From positions 1 through 6,175 of the forward strand of contig JBJYWI010000166.1 of assembly GCA_046259385.1 (NCBI GenBank): a stretch of DNA of 6,175 nt. The letters are read 5' to 3'. Below are positions 1-5,658 of this stretch, piece by piece (within the stretch, counting starts at the first letter, position 1; every line of letters starts with the position of its first letter). The DNA is from CAVWDI01 sp046259385 (GTDB lineage Bacteria; Chloroflexota; Anaerolineae; Anaerolineales; UBA4823). A program made the translations under genes and the position numbers. The notes under the pieces were generated by a model, which saw only the letters and a list, made by a program, of their open reading frames with translations, had not been told where the DNA came from and searched no databases.

Positions 1-162
1 CATATCCGGCTTAAATACCGCTATTACCATCAGTTTCGCGGTTTTGTTGAAACCTATCACCAATCTTTGTGTGTTGGTTGCAATCGCTGCGGGGCAGCCT
101 GTCTAGCTGGCATCCATCCCAAGGCGGTCATCGATGACCTGAACCGCACGGAGGTGGCTTGA
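1..162 (+). CDS. hydB: Hydrogenase beta subunit, iron-sulfur protein (3' end only)
   Basis: Only the last 53 codons and the TGA stop (160-162) are in the window; the gene runs in from the left. The visible part carries one 4Fe-4S ferredoxin-type motif, C-x2-C-x2-C-x3-C, at visible residues 24, 27, 30 and 34 (LCVGCNRCGAAC). It is preceded by a basic, aromatic stretch (KYRYYHQFRGF) typical of the C-terminal domain of sulfhydrogenase and anaerobic sulfite reductase A-type beta subunits. The last cysteine is followed by Leu rather than the common Pro. In the family this subunit carries electrons between the flavin subunit and the hydrogenase small subunit in the cytosol. The stop overlaps the next start by one base (TGATG), and the partners follow in the order gamma, delta, alpha, which supports the assignment. 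The fragment alone could be another ferredoxin-domain protein; the operon context decides it. Confidence 0.8.
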   Translation, partial: HIRLKYRYYHQFRGFVETYHQSLCVGCNRCGAACLAGIHPKAVIDDLNRTEVA

Positions 163-1067
163 TGCTTAAAATCCCGCACTATGACATTAACCTCGAGCCG
201 AATATGGCACGCCCACCCGACTTTAACCGCCCCTCTGCCCGAATGCAGACCGAGCGTACTTTTAAATCCCGTGTCCTGGCTGCTATACCACTCACAGAGC
301 ATGAAAAATTATTCCATATCCGTTTAATCGATCCTATCGAGCGTGAAAATTTCCATTTTCTGCCCGGTCAGTTTGTTATGCTCGAGCTTCCCGGCTGCGG
401 CGAGGTCGCAATTTCCATTTCCAGCTCAAGTTCAAATCGCGAATTCCTTGAGCTTTGCATCCGCAGGGTCGGCAAAGTCACCGGCATGCTCCATCGACTG
501 GAGCCGGGCGCGTATGTAGGGATAAGAGGTCCCTTTGGGACCCATTTCCCCATGCAGGAGATGGTCGGCTCCAATGTGCTTCTGATCGCAGGGGGATTAG
601 GGATTGTCCCGCTCCGCTCCACCATCTTCTGGGTGAATGAACACCGCATTGATTACCGTGATGTGACCATCATGTATGGGATCAGGGAGCCTTCCCAGAT
701 TCTGTTCGATTACCAGGCTGAGGAATGGTGCCGGGTCTACGACTTGAGGATGGAGACCATCGTCGAGTATCCGGACGGCTCTTGGGAGGGTCATGTCGGC
801 ATGATCACCGATTTATTTGAGAATATATCCATAGATCCAGACCAGACCTACGCGGTTGTCTGTGGTCCCCCGGTGATGTTCAAGTATGTCTGCGGATACC
901 TCAGCGACCTCGGGCTGCCGCGCCAGCGCATGTTCGTCTCTCTTGAAAGGCGCATGCACTGTGGGATGGGAAAGTGCTGTCGCTGCAATGTTGGTTCTAC
1001 CTTCACCTGCCTAGATGGACCTGTATTTGATTACTGGTCGGTCATAAACCTCAAAGAGGCTATTTAA
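162..1067 (+). CDS. hydG: Hydrogenase gamma subunit, FAD/NAD(P)-binding oxidoreductase with 2Fe-2S cluster
   Basis: This 301-residue protein belongs to the ferredoxin-NADP reductase-like family used as the diaphorase subunit of group 3b hydrogenases. It exchanges electrons between NAD(P)H and the iron-sulfur chain through FAD. Residues ~35-130 form the FAD-binding barrel, with FLPGQFVML at 66-74 and the serine-rich flavin motif AISISSSSS at 83-91. Residues ~138-260 form the nucleotide-binding domain, with LIAGGLGIVPLRS at 141-153 and CGPPVMF at 234-240. The C-terminus has a 2Fe-2S motif C-x4-C-x2-C-x7-C at Cys267, 272, 275 and 283 (HCGMGKCCRC ... TCLDGPVF). I chose the ATG at 162 because it overlaps the upstream stop and has a strong GGAGGTGG site at 150-157. 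A TTG at 159 is in frame but would only add one residue. The first ~30 residues precede the part I recognise, so Met15 (ATG at 204) is a weaker alternative start. Which of NADH and NADPH is used cannot be read from the sequence. Confidence 0.9.
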   Translation: MLKIPHYDINLEPNMARPPDFNRPSARMQTERTFKSRVLAAIPLTEHEKLFHIRLIDPIERENFHFLPGQFVMLELPGCGEVAISISSSSSNREFLELCIRRVGKVTGMLHRLEPGAYVGIRGPFGTHFPMQEMVGSNVLLIAGGLGIVPLRSTIFWVNEHRIDYRDVTIMYGIREPSQILFDYQAEEWCRVYDLRMETIVEYPDGSWEGHVGMITDLFENISIDPDQTYAVVCGPPVMFKYVCGYLSDLGLPRQRMFVSLERRMHCGMGKCCRCNVGSTFTCLDGPVFDYWSVINLKEAI

Positions 1068-1111
1068 TTTTTTGGTTGCTAAGTAGGATTTCCAATACAA
1101 AAGGAAGGAAC

Positions 1112-1882
1112 ATGAAATATCTGGGAATAGATCTCGAAAAACCGAAAGTCGCCTTCTTTGGCTTTACCGGTTGCGAAGGCTGCCAGCTCCAGATCTCAAA
1201 TAAGGAGCAGACCCTGGCAGACCTGCTCGGGTCGATACAGGTGCAGACTTTCCGCCTGATTTCCTCTGACAGGGATGAGGATTACGACATCGCCTTTGTG
1301 GAGGGCAGTATAACCACCGAAAAAGATGCCCAGCGACTGCGGAAAATCCGGGATCAAGCTAAAATCCTGGTTGCGATGGGTGCCTGCGCCTGCCTGGGCG
1401 GCGTTCATAAATTGCGCGAGCGGTTTAATCTTGAAGATACCCTGGCTGAAGTTTACGGCGATTTCCCGGTAGATACCGGTCCGGTCCGGGCGCTCTCTGA
1501 GGTTGTCGAGGTTGATATAGAGCTGCCTGGCTGCCCGATCTCCAAACCAGAATTTGAATGGCTGGTCAGGCATCTCATCCTTGGTCTTGAGCCCCACTTC
1601 CCCCAGTATCCAGTGTGTGTGGAGTGCAAGCAGCGCCTTAACACCTGCGTGATCGATATGGGTCTGGTCTGTTTCGGACCGGTCACCCGTGCCGGTTGCA
1701 ATGCCATCTGTCCCCGCAACCATCTCGGCTGCTGGGGCTGCCGCGGTCCTGTACCGGAGGCAAATTTTGACTCCCTGTATGAAATCCTCTCCGACCACGG
1801 TTTTTCCAGGTCAGAGATCGCCGAACGAGCTGCTTTTTTCCATGCATTCAGCGGCGTCGGGTCCTTCCCGGTTCTGGAGTGA
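1112..1882 (+). CDS. hydD: [NiFe] hydrogenase small (delta) subunit, group 3b type
   Basis: This 256-residue cytosolic subunit carries three predicted 4Fe-4S clusters that move electrons to and from the NiFe site of the large subunit. The proximal cluster ligands are Cys21 and Cys24 (FTGCEGCQLQ), Cys92 (GACACLGG) and Cys141 (PGCP). Eight further cysteines lie between 169 and 210: Cys169 and 172 (PVCVECK), 179, 187, 196 and 200 (GPVTRAGCNAIC), and 207 and 210 (GCWGCRGP). They match the two C-terminal clusters of group 3 small subunits. There is no Tat signal and no membrane anchor, unlike group 1 enzymes. I chose the ATG at 1112 because a purine-rich AAGGAAGGA site (1101-1109) sits just before it and the protein then begins as the family does. 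The upstream in-frame TTG at 1076 would place that site inside the gene. Subgroups 3c and 3d share these motifs, but the four-gene order points to 3b. Confidence 0.93.
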   Translation: MKYLGIDLEKPKVAFFGFTGCEGCQLQISNKEQTLADLLGSIQVQTFRLISSDRDEDYDIAFVEGSITTEKDAQRLRKIRDQAKILVAMGACACLGGVHKLRERFNLEDTLAEVYGDFPVDTGPVRALSEVVEVDIELPGCPISKPEFEWLVRHLILGLEPHFPQYPVCVECKQRLNTCVIDMGLVCFGPVTRAGCNAICPRNHLGCWGCRGPVPEANFDSLYEILSDHGFSRSEIAERAAFFHAFSGVGSFPVLE

Positions 1883-1927
1883 AAATACCTTGAGGATATC
1901 CTTTCGAATTGGTTGATAGGTGATTTT

Positions 1928-3214
1928 ATGAAAATAAACGTCGGTAACCCGATTGATATCAATGTTGAGCACATCGCCCGCGTCGAGGGGCACGGCGATA
2001 TCCGCATCCAGATTGAGGATGGGGAGCTGCTCCGCTGCGACTGGCAGGTTGTCGAGACACCCCGCTTTTTTGAGGTGATGATGAAGGGGCTTTCAATTGA
2101 GATGGCACCTCTCCTGGCTTCCCGCATCTGCGGCATCTGTTCGATATCGCATGCCATGGTGAGTGCCCGCGCCGTCGAACGGGCTTTGGAGATCGAAGTC
2201 CCCCGCCCGGCTCAGATCGCCCGCCTGCTCACCAAGCATTCTGAGACACTCCAGAGCCACAGCCTGCACCTGTTCTTCCTAGTCGCACCCGATCTCTTGA
2301 ATGTGGGCAGCGTTTTACCGATTTTGGAGACTTCGCCGCAGGTGATTGAGATCGCAACCCGCTTGAAAGGGTACGCCAACCGCGCCTCCGACCTGCTCGC
2401 TGGACGCACCTCTCACCCGATGGTGATCAAGGTCGGCGGCATGACTCAGTTGCCCCGCCGCAGCCAGCTCCATATTTTATTGGATGAGCTCGAGGCTGCC
2501 CTACCTTATCTCTGGCGGGCGCTCGATTTGTTCAAAGACCTGCCCATGCCCGATTTCGTGCGCGAGACCGAGTTTGTGTCCCTGCGCGGGGATGGAGATT
2601 ATCCCTTTATTGGCGGTGACTTAATTTCCAGCGACGGGGTGCTCAAAACCGAAGATGAATATTTAGCTATGACCAATGAGTACCTGGCGGACTATTCGAC
2701 CTCCAAGTTGAGCAGGCTGAGCCGCGATTCATTTGCGGTCGGCGCCCTGGCAAGGTTTAATAACAACTACGAGTGGCTCCATCCACGGGCAAAAGAGGCA
2801 GCTCAGCAGCTTGGCTTGACCCCTGGCTCTACCAATCCCTTTCACCACAACCTTGCCCAGCTTGTCGAATGCTTCCATGTAATGTACGAATCTAAAGATC
2901 TGATCACTGAATTGGTCGAGCTGGACCTGTTCCAGACTTCAGGCAGCTATGAGCTGGAGGAGTGCGAGGGGGTTGGGGCGATCGAAGCTCCACGCGGGAT
3001 TCTCTACCACCATTACAAGATTAATCGCCTCGGGAAGATTGAGAGCGCCGACTGCGTCATCCCCACCGGTCAGAATCACGCAAACATCCATTACGACTTA
3101 CGCAAATTCGTCCCCGAGCTTTATGCTCAGGGAATGGACGCCGACCAGATTAGTAAACATGCCCAGATGCTGGTGCGCGCTTACGACCCCTGCATATCCT
3201 GTTCGGTCCATTGA
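1928..3214 (+). CDS. hydA: [NiFe] hydrogenase large (alpha) catalytic subunit, group 3b type
   Basis: This 428-residue protein is the catalytic subunit that splits or forms H2 at a NiFe(CN)2CO centre. The N-terminal motif R-x-C-G-x-C-x3-H is at Arg66, Cys68, Cys71 and His75. The C-terminal motif D-P-C-x2-C-x2-H is at Asp420, Cys422, Cys425 and His428. These give the four Ni-binding cysteines (68, 71, 422, 425). ARVEGHGD at 17-24 and EAPRGILYHHY at 353-363 are other family landmarks. The length matches group 3b alpha subunits of roughly 430 residues. I chose the ATG at 1928 because AGGTG at 1918-1922 precedes it by five bases; a TTG at 1913 would put that site inside the gene. Oddly, the stop codon follows His428 directly, so there is no C-terminal tail for a maturation protease to remove. 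No maturation gene (hyp or endopeptidase) lies in the window. The enzyme would work with the three upstream products as a soluble NAD(P)-linked hydrogenase; group relatives also reduce elemental sulfur or polysulfide. Confidence 0.94.
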   Translation: MKINVGNPIDINVEHIARVEGHGDIRIQIEDGELLRCDWQVVETPRFFEVMMKGLSIEMAPLLASRICGICSISHAMVSARAVERALEIEVPRPAQIARLLTKHSETLQSHSLHLFFLVAPDLLNVGSVLPILETSPQVIEIATRLKGYANRASDLLAGRTSHPMVIKVGGMTQLPRRSQLHILLDELEAALPYLWRALDLFKDLPMPDFVRETEFVSLRGDGDYPFIGGDLISSDGVLKTEDEYLAMTNEYLADYSTSKLSRLSRDSFAVGALARFNNNYEWLHPRAKEAAQQLGLTPGSTNPFHHNLAQLVECFHVMYESKDLITELVELDLFQTSGSYELEECEGVGAIEAPRGILYHHYKINRLGKIESADCVIPTGQNHANIHYDLRKFVPELYAQGMDADQISKHAQMLVRAYDPCISCSVH

Positions 3215-3260
3215 TCCGTTGCTGTAGACCGGCTATTCCTGCAAGTTGAGCAAAAAATTT

Positions 3261-3317
3261 ACCTGCATTATTTTGTTCAGTCATTACTTTGGAGTAGAAA
3301 TTTCCTGAAATGCAGGT
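3261..3317. repeat. Inverted repeat, 9-base perfect arms, downstream of hydA
   Basis: ACCTGCATT (3261-3269) and AATGCAGGT (3309-3317) are exact reverse complements separated by 39 bases. Inside them is a small hairpin, TACT/AGTA with loop TTGG (3285-3296). Transcribed from the hydrogenase operon, this could fold as a 3' end structure that protects the mRNA. There is no T run after it, so it is not a standard intrinsic terminator. Confidence 0.45.
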
Positions 3318-3567
3318 TGAATCAGTCTGGGATTAAACTCGCCCTCCAACCTTCGAGCCTGTACCTCAGGAAAAAAATTATTTTTAACGGTCAGGTGATC
3401 GTCGAGTTATAGAAAGCGCTGCGAATCCTGGAAGCCAGCCACCCGTTGGTTTATTCTGTACCACCCCCTGTGGTTAATCAATGTATTCTGCACACCATAT
3501 GCGGGCGTACATGGTGCGAGTAGGTGGGGCTGAAAAAACGCTCCGGGCTAGCAAATTCGCCCAATAT

Positions 3568-3590
3568 GGTAAGATTTATTATATTTTACC
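3568..3590. promoter_or_regulatory. AT-rich imperfect palindrome just upstream of the DUF1801 gene
   Basis: GGTAAGAT (3568-3575) faces ATTTTACC (3583-3590) with a seven-base loop TTATTAT: eight pairs, one of them G-T. It abuts the GTGGAGG ribosome binding site (3591-3597) of the next gene. TATTAT at 3577-3582 in its centre could be a -10 element, but no good -35 lies 16-18 bases upstream. It may be an operator over a promoter or an RNA hairpin beside the ribosome binding site; the sequence does not decide. Confidence 0.35.
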
Positions 3591-3602
3591 GTGGAGGTTT
3601 TT

Positions 3603-3971
3603 ATGGCAGCCAAAACAGTGGATGAATATATCAACGGGCTCGAAGGCTGGAAAGCCGATGCTGTAACCCGGGTGCGTGAGATTGTCCTGCAGTCCGCCCC
3701 AGATGCAAGGGAATCGATCAAGTGGGCTCAGCCTGTTTATGAGATTAACGGCCCGTTCAGCTACATCAAGGCATTTAAGAACTCGGTCAACTTTGGTTTC
3801 TGGCGCGGTGTGGAAATTGATGACCAGGCTAATCTGCTCCAAGGGAGTGGTGACAAAATGCGCCACTTCAAACTTGCCGGTCTCGATGATATTAGAGAAG
3901 AAATCTTTTCCGATTATGTAAAACAGGCGGTCCAGCTTAACCTGGAAAAAGGCGACCCCACGAAGGGATAG
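3603..3971 (+). CDS. DUF1801 (YdhG-like) domain protein
   Basis: This 122-residue protein is recognised as a DUF1801 / YdhG-superfamily member by its layout. It opens with TVDEYINGL (5-13), then APDARESIKWAQPVYEING (32-50), then YIKAFKNSVNFGFWRGVEI (54-72), and near the end of the domain GSGDKMRHFKL (81-91). The last part matches the subfamily in which a small domain has a 'FGF.RG' strand and an 'MRH.K' motif. The family is small and cytosolic; some relatives are described as frataxin-like iron-binding proteins, but there is no clear function to assign here. I chose the ATG at 3603 because GGAGG at 3593-3597 precedes it by five bases; a GTG at 3591 overlaps that site. No signal peptide or membrane segment is seen. 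It stands alone, 388 bases after the hydrogenase and 158 before the next gene, with no sign of shared operon control. Confidence 0.85.
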   Translation: MAAKTVDEYINGLEGWKADAVTRVREIVLQSAPDARESIKWAQPVYEINGPFSYIKAFKNSVNFGFWRGVEIDDQANLLQGSGDKMRHFKLAGLDDIREEIFSDYVKQAVQLNLEKGDPTKG

Positions 3972-4004
3972 TCCCGGCTTTTTAAACTTGCTAATTGACC
4001 TTAT

Positions 4005-4033
4005 TTGAACGGGTATCAGGTTGGTGGTATATT
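4005..4033 (+). promoter_or_regulatory. Sigma-70-type promoter for the GYD gene
   Basis: TTGAAC (4005-4010) and TATATT (4028-4033) are separated by exactly 17 bases, each one mismatch from the consensus hexamers. Transcription would start near 4040, leaving a leader of about 90 bases before the ATG at 4130. It lies 34 bases after the DUF1801 stop, which suggests separate transcription of the GYD gene. No strong terminator separates the two: the only hairpin, GGGA/TCCC around the DUF1801 stop, is short. Confidence 0.6.
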
Positions 4034-4069
4034 AATTGCAAAGTTACCTGCCGGGCGTTTGATGGAAAG

Positions 4070-4104
4070 GGTTAATCAGCTAGGTTTTAATTCAGGTGTT
4101 AACC
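4070..4104. repeat. 6-base inverted repeat in the GYD leader
   Basis: GGTTAA (4070-4075) and TTAACC (4099-4104) are exact reverse complements with 23 bases between them, inside the predicted untranslated leader. The element encloses the first copy of the 11-base direct repeat. It could be an RNA stem or two half-sites of a DNA-binding regulator, but six-base arms this far apart can also arise by chance. Confidence 0.3.
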
Positions 4105-4119
4105 ATAATTTAATTCAGG
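4086..4119 (+). repeat. 11-base direct repeat ending in the GYD ribosome binding site
   Basis: TTTAATTCAGG occurs at 4086-4096 and again at 4109-4119, a spacing of 23 bases. The second copy supplies the first three bases (AGG) of the AGGAGG ribosome binding site. A weaker related string, TTAATCAG, lies at 4072-4079. Such a layout fits either a regulator binding two same-facing sites or control of ribosome access; neither is proven. Confidence 0.5.
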
Positions 4120-4129
4120 AGGAAGCATA

Positions 4130-4408
4130 ATGGCGACATTCTTAATGTTCGGAAAATATTCTGCGGGAGGCATTCGTGATATCAGCGCCGCCCGCACGGA
4201 TAAAGCAGAAGATTTGATCAAGGAGGCTGGTGGCAAGGTCAAGGGTGGTTATGCCCTGCTTGGTGATATTGATCTGGTTTTAATTACGGAGTTTAAAAAC
4301 AACGAGCAGGCTATGAAGGCCTCTGTTGGTCTCTCAAAAATGCTGGGGATCGGTTTTACGACCGCGCCGGCAGTTGAGATTGATGATTTTGACCGGTTAG
4401 TCGGATAA
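4130..4408 (+). CDS. GYD-domain small protein
   Basis: This 92-residue protein fits the GYD family, small ferredoxin-like-fold proteins of about 90-110 residues and unknown biochemical role. The landmarks are an N-terminal strand MATFLMFGKYSAGGIRDI (1-18), a helix DKAEDLIKEAGGKVKGGYAL (24-43), and LGDIDLVLITEFKNN (44-58). The last stands where the family's eponymous G-(E)-Y-D strand lies; here it reads G-D-I-D, so Tyr is replaced by Ile. A second helix, EQAMKASVGLSKMLGIG (59-75), and a last strand, TTAPAVEIDDFDRLV (77-91), follow. The ATG at 4130 is preceded by a strong AGGAGG at 4117-4122, seven bases away. It has its own predicted promoter, a leader with repeats, and a strong downstream hairpin, so it is probably transcribed alone and well translated. 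No signal peptide or membrane segment. I cannot name a function. Confidence 0.85.
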   Translation: MATFLMFGKYSAGGIRDISAARTDKAEDLIKEAGGKVKGGYALLGDIDLVLITEFKNNEQAMKASVGLSKMLGIGFTTAPAVEIDDFDRLVG

Positions 4409-4521
4409 ATTTCTGGGCGGTTCGGAAAGCTTTTAAAAGCGATAAAAGGGCACTGCCTTTGCAACTAACCACTCCGGTGGCAGAAACGTGGATAACTTGA
4501 ACCCTACACCTGGCAGGTTTG
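4409..4521 (+). other. Spacer after the GYD gene with small palindromes
   Basis: There is no gene here. GCTTTTAAAAGC (4429-4440) is a perfect 12-base palindrome. AAAGG/CCTTT with loop GCACTG follows at 4447-4462, and CCAC/GTGG with loop TCCG around 4470-4481. These are short and could be chance. The main terminator comes right after. Confidence 0.4.
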
Positions 4522-4564
4522 AGCGAATCACTCCCCCAAACAAAGTTTTGGGGGAGTTTTCGCT
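4522..4564 (+). terminator. Strong hairpin terminator downstream of the GYD gene
   Basis: ACTCCCCCAAA (4530-4540) pairs perfectly with TTTGGGGGAGT (4547-4557) around a six-base loop, giving 11 pairs, and T's run from 4557 to 4560. An outer arm, AGCGAA (4522-4527) with TTCGCT (4559-4564), could extend the stem past a small internal loop, which would absorb part of the T run. It is best read as a rho-independent terminator for the + strand transcript of the GYD gene. The - strand lacks a T run. It lies 113 bases after the GYD stop. Confidence 0.75.
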
Positions 4565-4850
4565 GGTCACATTTTTTATGCGGTTGACTACTTCACGGTT
4601 GAAGAAAGGTTGGATTTGTTCAAAAGCATTAGAGAATTCCTTGCTGATGAAGGCGTGCTGATCGTTGTCTAAAGTCTCCAGGGTCAGAAGGCTGACGTTG
4701 CGTCTGCCAATCTTNNNNNNNNNNNNNNNNNNNNNNNNNNNNNNNNNNNNNNNNNNNNNNNNNNNNNNNNNNNNNNNNNNNNNNNNNNNNNNNNNNNNNN
4801 NNNNNNNNNNNNNNCTGCCAATCTTTGAGGAGCTGAATGGACAATTGTAG
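4559..4850 (+). pseudogene. Remnant of a SAM-dependent methyltransferase gene (interrupted by the gap)
   Basis: Read in the frame of TAT at 4577, the sequence gives an uninterrupted FAGHIFYAVDYFTVEER, then LDLFKSIREFLADEGVLIVV, then a TAA stop at 4670-4672, and past it SLQGQKADVASANL up to the gap at 4715. This resembles the middle of class I methyltransferases, where a Y-Y-F strand is followed by a helix, 'LF..IR.FL...G.L' and a final strand. Just after the gap another frame reads LPIFEELNGQL and a stop (4848-4850), which recalls the 'LP...EL..QL..AGF' segment lying downstream in such proteins. There is no SAM-binding N-terminal half, no start codon or ribosome binding site, and the frame is broken by the stop. 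It abuts, and in part overlaps, the terminator hairpin. The family match is from memory and rests on ~50 residues, so a chance match in an intergenic region remains possible. Confidence 0.45.
4715..4814. other. Assembly gap of 100 N
   Basis: Exactly 100 undetermined bases, the conventional filler for a gap of unknown size. Any translation across it is meaningless. The sequence CTGCCAATCTT lies immediately on both sides (4704-4714 and 4815-4825), which suggests that the contig ends overlap or that a short repeat broke the assembly. Confidence 0.95.
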
Positions 4851-4876
4851 GTAAGCGTATTTAAAATTCTAAAAAC

Positions 4877-4921
4877 ACAGAAATTGGTGCCGGTTAGCTC
4901 ACTTTTTTCAGTAATTTCTGT
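4877..4921. repeat. 9-base inverted repeat upstream of the alkylation repair gene
   Basis: ACAGAAATT (4877-4885) and AATTTCTGT (4913-4921) are exact reverse complements, 27 bases apart. The right arm ends 38 bases before the start codon at 4960. A T run (4903-4908) sits inside the spacer. I see no convincing -35/-10 pair here. The element could be a two-half-site operator or an RNA stem in the leader. Confidence 0.4.
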
Positions 4922-4959
4922 TGTATCTTAAATAAGAATTACTGGCGGGAAGGTTTTTT

Positions 4960-5658
4960 ATGGCGGATGTAAATGAAGTTATGGAAATGCTGCAATCCGC
5001 AGCAGATGCGGAAAACCTGGATGGAATGGCGAGGTATGGCATGAGTACCGAAAAACGCCTAGGAGTGAAGGTTCCCCAGATACGCCAGATTGCCAGAGAG
5101 GTTGGTCGTGACCACCAGCTCGCACTTGATTTATGGGACACTGGAATTGCGGAGGCGAGGATAGTTGCATCGATGGTGGCTGATCCGGAGCTTGTTACGG
5201 AAGACCAGATGGATAAATGGATCACGGATTTTAATTCATGGGATGTGTGCGACCAGGTCTGTATGAACCTGTTTGAGAAAACGCCATTATCCTGGGGCAG
5301 AATCAGAGCCTGGCATAGTCGTGAGCCTGAGTTTGAACGCAGGGCAGCCTATGCCTTGGTCGCCTGCCTTGCCTGGCATGACAAAAATGCCCCCGATGGA
5401 AAATTTATTGAATTGATCCCGCTGATCGAAGAAGCAGCTGTTGATGAACGCAATTTTGTTAAAAAGGCTGTTAGCTGGGCTCTCAGAAATATTGGCAAAC
5501 GCAGTTCTGGGCTCAATCGGGTGGCGCTCGCAACCGCCCGGGGGTTGATCAAATCGGATGATAAAACCTCCCGCTGGATTGGAAAGGATACAATCAGGGA
5601 TATCACCAGTCCAGCCGCTCAGAGAAGACTGTCGCGGATGGAAGAGCAGAAAGGTTGA
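4960..5658 (+). CDS. AlkD-like DNA alkylation repair protein (HEAT-repeat family)
   Basis: This 232-residue protein belongs to the DNA alkylation repair enzyme family (AlkD-like), all-helical HEAT-like-repeat proteins. They remove cationic alkylated bases such as 3-methyladenine and 7-methylguanine without flipping the base. The family's key residues are visible. Trp94 and Asp98 lie in FNSWDVCDQVC (91-101), with the Trp-to-Asp spacing of four that AlkD uses for Trp109/Asp113. Arg127/Arg128 in FERRAAY are candidates for the conserved arginine, and Trp173 lies in VKKAVSWALRNIGK (167-180), matching AlkD Trp187. Other landmarks are YGMSTEKRLGVKVPQIRQIA (26-45), the N-terminal helix pair that contacts DNA. 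Length is normal for the family (220-240). The ATG at 4960 follows GGGAAGG (4947-4953) by six bases. It stands alone, between the broken region and the rRNA promoter. It acts in the cytosol. The motifs suggest an active enzyme, but some relatives have lost glycosylase activity. Confidence 0.88.
   Translation: MADVNEVMEMLQSAADAENLDGMARYGMSTEKRLGVKVPQIRQIAREVGRDHQLALDLWDTGIAEARIVASMVADPELVTEDQMDKWITDFNSWDVCDQVCMNLFEKTPLSWGRIRAWHSREPEFERRAAYALVACLAWHDKNAPDGKFIELIPLIEEAAVDERNFVKKAVSWALRNIGKRSSGLNRVALATARGLIKSDDKTSRWIGKDTIRDITSPAAQRRLSRMEEQKG

Larger units (their letters stand above)
3215..3602 (+). other. Gene-free stretch after the hydrogenase operon
   Basis: I find no convincing gene here. It holds a 9-base inverted repeat (3261-3317), a 6-base one (CACCAT at 3493-3498 with ATGGTG at 3511-3516), an A/T run at 3371-3385 after the weak hairpin CCTG/CAGG (3358-3370), and an AT-rich imperfect palindrome next to the following gene (3568-3590). 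No hairpin is followed by a clean T run, so where hydrogenase transcription ends is not visible. A short reading frame starting at ATG 3481 overlaps the next gene's ribosome binding site, lacks its own, and resembles nothing I know. Confidence 0.6.

Noticed and set aside
1453..2157. Long reading frame on the - strand (234 codons) across the hydrogenase small and large subunit genes, and a 200-codon one at 1196-1798
   Set aside because: Both lie opposite genes with unmistakable family motifs, show no recognisable domains, and are explained by the codon bias of the + strand genes.
3215..3412. The hydA frame stays open for 65 codons after its TGA, suggesting readthrough or selenocysteine
   Set aside because: The extension resembles no hydrogenase tail, the TGA follows the final histidine rather than replacing a cysteine, and an open run of this length can arise by chance.
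3481..3666. 61-codon reading frame starting at ATG 3481
   Set aside because: It has no ribosome binding site, overlaps the promoter region and start of the DUF1801 gene in another frame, and has no recognisable sequence.
4629..4850. Reading frames on both strands that run through the N gap
   Set aside because: They are kept open only by the undetermined bases.
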